A DNA stretch of 7,893 nucleotides from JACQNR01 sp049515175 (GTDB taxonomy: Bacteria > Acidobacteriota > Terriglobia > UBA7540), in assembly GCA_049515175.1 (NCBI GenBank), contig JBEKUI010000223.1, positions 1 through 7,893 on the forward strand. The letters run 5' to 3'. Under the pieces are notes generated by a model. That model was not told the DNA's origin. It was given only the letters and a program-made list of their open reading frames with translations, and ran no database searches. Numbering within the stretch: the stretch's first letter is position 1; each line of letters starts with the position of its first letter. A program made the position numbers and the translations under genes. Below, piece by piece: positions 6,101-7,893 of this stretch.

Positions 6101-6955
6101 TGCGGAATCTGCGGCTCCACGATTGCGGCCGACCATCTCCTGATGCCGTACCCGCAGTTCAGCGGCGTCTCTTTTACCATGCCCCCGATGGCGAACTCGA
6201 TCTATAACGCTTTCCAGTTGAAGGTTGAGAAGCGCCTCTCGAATGGGCTCGCCATGCTGATTACCTACACGAACTCCAAGTCCATTGACGATGCGTCCAT
6301 TGGCACCTGGACGGATTGGATAGGTGGGTTTGAGAAACACAGAGACCCCAACAACTTGAAGCTGGAGCGCTCGCTTTCCCAATGGGACATTCCACAAGTA
6401 TTCCAAATCGCCTATCTCTGGCAGCTCCCCTTCGGAAAAGGCAAGAAGTATGGCGCAGGTTGGAATTCCGTCGTGAACGCCTTCCTGGGTGGCTGGCAGA
6501 CCAATGGCATGTGGAGGTTCGACAAAGGGCAGCCTGTCTCTGTGAGCGTCACCGGTGACCATGCCCTTGACACCTACGGAGGCGGATCGCCCAACCAGAC
6601 GGGCGTGCTGAAGGTCAATCCCAAGTCGCAGTGGTTTACGAACGGCTATTTCGCCAATGCGAACGATGTGCTGTCGGTGCCGGCCCCGTACACCATCGGC
6701 AACGCCCCGCGCATGGAGCCCAACGTGCGAGTGCCCGGAACCAGAAACGCAACGCTTTCTCTGTTCAAGGAATTTCCCTTGAACAAGATGCGCGAAGGTT
6801 CCAAGCTGCAATTTCGAGCGGAAGCCTTCAATGCCCTTAACCATCCGCAATTCGGCAACATCAATAGCCAATGGAATGGGGGCAACTTCGGGACTGTTCA
6901 GAGCCAAGTCAACGTACCTCGTCAACTTCAGGTGGCTCTGAAGCTCATTTTCTGA
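3185..6955 (+). CDS. Oar-like TonB-dependent outer-membrane protein with carboxypeptidase-regulatory-like domain
   Basis: From the preferred ATG the protein has 1256 residues. Residues 1-35 are a signal peptide (basic n-region, Leu-rich core, cleavage after AWA). Residues ~39-128 form a carboxypeptidase-regulatory-like beta-sandwich, recognisable by GVVTDPTGAVVPGAKV and the GHYLITNLLPSSYKISVEAPGF-type pattern that follows. VEVTGAAP at 130-137 leads into the plug-like region, with LVDGV at 204-208 and NTYINMVLRSGTNKFHGDVY further on. The rest is a long beta-barrel with many aromatic alternating strands, ending in Phe, the usual outer-membrane sorting signal. This architecture is typical of the large Acidobacteriota family related to Myxococcus Oar. 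The members' substrates are mostly unknown, so uptake of oligosaccharides is only a guess from the neighbouring GH9. I see no clear TonB box in the mature N-terminus. The open frame extends back to 3014 and translation from 3110 is possible. A strong terminator follows. Confidence 0.88.
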   Translation: MKCKIKGTRGSRRNGLSCSLLLLGLFVALSTSAWAQVTSGSLAGVVTDPTGAVVPGAKVELTDANKGYAYPTATDAVGHYLITNLLPSSYKISVEAPGFKTYLRDGIIVDVGTRVTADVRLEVGATSQSVEVTGAAPILSTQDSVTGQEVDRAMINDLPLVDRDVLDLAFLAPGVLQVPGGTYGLGTGLNFVSNGGRNDTAEILVDGVAATSYEPNTNINTVLYEPSVEAVQEFKIVQNNFTAEEGFSGNTYINMVLRSGTNKFHGDVYEFLRNDKLDANNWFSNASAGKLPPLRRNQFGGTIGGPIRKDKTFFFFDYDGTREHYGRTANAGVPSALERTGDFGELCTRIGGSFDAGGVCSDPNGQIWDPYSGNYANSITVGTGDSAGEYSGRALQKIIPFNNLITYTSPGNPGLDGTPFQLAAVPGNLIDPVAAKMIQYYPAPNVGVGTAAYNPFNNWSGSGIGVSSGNQFDVRIDHRFTEQTTFNARYSHGWGKWDDWNCFGNALDVCSSGPGISATRSVALSLNHTFSPNTLLNVSAGFSRNIPFTQGVAKDFPKFNPITTLGLPSYLATDNGPIAAPSLYIYGGYAGAAGSGDLGAQSWAVYKNGNQVYHLLATLTHMRGRHELKFGGEWRVNRMNWFQDGTPGGLEIYDYMDTGQLLYDPTSDGSHPIGGDAMASLLIGVGNPGQWGQYEISPHFSTQNHRFGEFIQDNWRATDKLTVNLGLRYDLEIPRTERYNRGSWIDPTMPIPIQPNPIDVASWPSVLPIPDLSNPTGGLVYLSDKQRHPVNTFFKDFGPRVGLAYRLRQSLVLRAGYGLFYNPTEFGTTGAGPFGNEGFDAITNWLTTRDGDGVTPWGRLSNPFPDGLLYQTGPSLGNLTNLGLGINEPTRNENIPPYTQTWSAGFQYQLPGNWLIDTNYVGTKGTHLYYLGAGAQQHFGSWIEKEATDTALQGALAEYVPNPYSGVINSPGCGICGSTIAADHLLMPYPQFSGVSFTMPPMANSIYNAFQLKVEKRLSNGLAMLITYTNSKSIDDASIGTWTDWIGGFEKHRDPNNLKLERSLSQWDIPQVFQIAYLWQLPFGKGKKYGAGWNSVVNAFLGGWQTNGMWRFDKGQPVSVSVTGDHALDTYGGGSPNQTGVLKVNPKSQWFTNGYFANANDVLSVPAPYTIGNAPRMEPNVRVPGTRNATLSLFKEFPLNKMREGSKLQFRAEAFNALNHPQFGNINSQWNGGNFGTVQSQVNVPRQLQVALKLIF

Positions 6956-6976
6956 AACCATCCGAGTGTAAATTTC

Positions 6977-7009
6977 AAGGGAGGGGCCTCACGCCCCTCC
7001 CTTTTTCTT
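6977..7009 (+). terminator. Intrinsic terminator of the Oar-like gene
   Basis: A perfect 9-bp stem (GGGAGGGGC at 6979-6987, GCCCCTCCC at 6993-7001) with a 5-nt loop is followed by a T-rich tract. Two A-T pairs can extend it to 11 bp. It starts 22 bases after the stop codon and should insulate the downstream TPR gene. Confidence 0.92.
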
Positions 7010-7048
7010 TCTCTTTTCAAAACCTCACGAGAGCGGCGGCGTGTGCGG

Positions 7049-7054
7049 TAGAAT
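7049..7054 (+). promoter_or_regulatory. Possible -10 box of the TPR gene
   Basis: TAGAAT lies 90 bp before the TPR gene start and downstream of the terminator, where a promoter would be expected. No recognisable -35 box sits 16-18 bp upstream, so this is a weak candidate. Confidence 0.2.
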
Positions 7055-7143
7055 GTTGATTCCGGGCGGCCGGAAGTTTGCCCGGTCCACCGGCCTTCAG
7101 CCTTCGGGAAGCCGAGGCACGTCCCTCGCGGTTGACCAGAATC

Positions 7144-7893
7144 ATGTCCTGCCGCTCGAAAACCCTCGCTGCTCTGCTCACTTTCCTCTTCGCTGCTTCG
7201 CCGTTGGTCGCCCAGAGCCCGCCGGGTCAGGTCCCGCGCATCGTGCTTCAGAAAGCTGCCGCGGATTTCCAGCAGGGCAATGTCAGCGAGGCGGAACAGG
7301 CCCTGCGTGCCGCCCTGAAGCAAGCTCCGCGCGACCCCGCCGCGCTGGGCCTGCTGGGCGTCATCCTGGATGCCCAGAAGCGCTACGACGAGGCCGAGGC
7401 GACCTACAAGCAGGCCTTGGCGACCGCCCCCGGTTCTCCTGCGTTGCTCAACAACCTGGGAAACCACTATATGGCGCAGGGAAAGACGGAGCAGGCGCGC
7501 GCGACATACCTGAAGGTGGTGGCCGCCGAGCCCCGCTACCCGAACGCCAATCTGCAATTGGCGCACCTAAGCGTGGCCGCCCAGCAAGGCCCCGCCGCGC
7601 TCAAGTATCTCGACCACTTGTCGCCGGAAGACCAGGCCTCGCCTCCGGTGGCAATTCTGCGCGCGAGGGCATTGAAACTGAATGGGCAGGACAAGGCCGC
7701 CGAAAATCTCCTTGCCCAGGTCGAAAAAAACGTGGGCAACGACCCGCGCGTCTCCTTTTCAATTGGCATGACCTTTGTCGATTGGCAGCGCTATGCCGAC
7801 GCGGAGAACGCTTTCACTCGTGCCCTGGATGCGGCTCCCACCAACTTCGATATCCTCTATAACCTGGGCCTCGCCGCGCAACACGCCGGGCAT
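7144..7893 (+). CDS. Secreted TPR-repeat protein, 3' end missing
   Basis: The frame starts at the ATG at 7144 and stays open for 250 codons to the window edge, so the C-terminus is not seen. Residues 1-24 form a signal peptide (basic start, hydrophobic core, cleavage near VAQ-S), placing the protein in the periplasm or on the surface. TPR-like helix pairs follow from about residue 36: AADFQQGNVSEAEQALRAAL, then units around RYDEAEATYKQAL and KTEQARATYLKVV. A less regular stretch comes next, then another clear unit, RYADAENAFTRALDAAP. TPR domains mediate protein-protein contacts; no catalytic domain is visible so far. The start lacks a strong Shine-Dalgarno sequence; an in-frame TTG at 7132 is an alternative. 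Secreted TPR proteins are often found beside Oar-like genes in Acidobacteriota (recollection, not checked). The preceding terminator implies its own promoter. Confidence 0.85.
   Translation, partial: MSCRSKTLAALLTFLFAASPLVAQSPPGQVPRIVLQKAAADFQQGNVSEAEQALRAALKQAPRDPAALGLLGVILDAQKRYDEAEATYKQALATAPGSPALLNNLGNHYMAQGKTEQARATYLKVVAAEPRYPNANLQLAHLSVAAQQGPAALKYLDHLSPEDQASPPVAILRARALKLNGQDKAAENLLAQVEKNVGNDPRVSFSIGMTFVDWQRYADAENAFTRALDAAPTNFDILYNLGLAAQHAGH

Noticed and set aside
4655..6961. A 768-codon open frame on the minus strand inside the Oar-like gene
   Set aside because: It is in exact codon register with the sense gene, so it only needs the sense strand to avoid TTA, CTA and TCA codons, as GC-biased genes do. 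The protein shows no domain, while the sense strand encodes a clear family.
7041..7862. 273-codon plus-strand frame over the TPR region
   Set aside because: The frame starting at 7144 carries a signal peptide and regular TPR units and stays open to the window edge; the other frame has neither and is Arg/Gly/Pro-rich noise.

Overview
The window looks like chromosomal DNA from a GC-rich soil-type bacterium, most likely an Acidobacteriota member. The main reason is the largest gene: a 1256-residue Oar-like outer-membrane protein with an N-terminal carboxypeptidase-regulatory-like domain followed by a TonB-receptor-like plug and barrel. Large families of such proteins are characteristic of Acidobacteriota. 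It sits beside a GH9 glycoside hydrolase and a secreted TPR protein. The taxonomic call is inference from gene content; no marker gene is present.

Layout. Positions 1-345 hold the end of a gene of unknown function that encodes two tandem copies of a ~52-residue Trp-rich domain. Positions 346-1021 are a gene-poor junction with two 23-bp tandem repeat units resembling multiple terminal repeats of an insertion element, and a clean 3' fragment of a tRNA-Arg(ACG) gene on the minus strand that begins exactly at the anticodon loop and ends in CCA. This is what a tRNA-targeted integration event leaves behind, although an internally deleted tRNA is also possible. Positions 1022-2764 encode a GH9 (cellulase-type) enzyme with a Tat-like signal peptide. 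A 249-bp spacer follows. Then comes the Oar-like gene (3185-6955 by the preferred start), ended by a near-perfect intrinsic terminator at 6977-7009. From 7144 to the window edge runs a secreted TPR-repeat protein, incomplete at its 3' end.

How the genes fit together. GH9 enzymes cut beta-1,4-glucans or related polymers outside the cytoplasm. Oar-like proteins are outer-membrane proteins often implicated in uptake or surface interactions with large substrates. A joint role in polysaccharide use is plausible, but the three right-hand genes are separated by sizeable spacers and a strong terminator, so they are probably not one operon.

I see no CRISPR array, defence cassette, integrase or transposase gene, and no clearly novel multi-gene system. 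The observations most worth checking are the tRNA-Arg fragment with its adjacent repeat block, the duplicated ribosome-binding-site/start cassette of the Oar-like gene, the tandem-domain protein at the left edge, and a 13-bp motif shared by the regions upstream of the GH9 and Oar-like genes.
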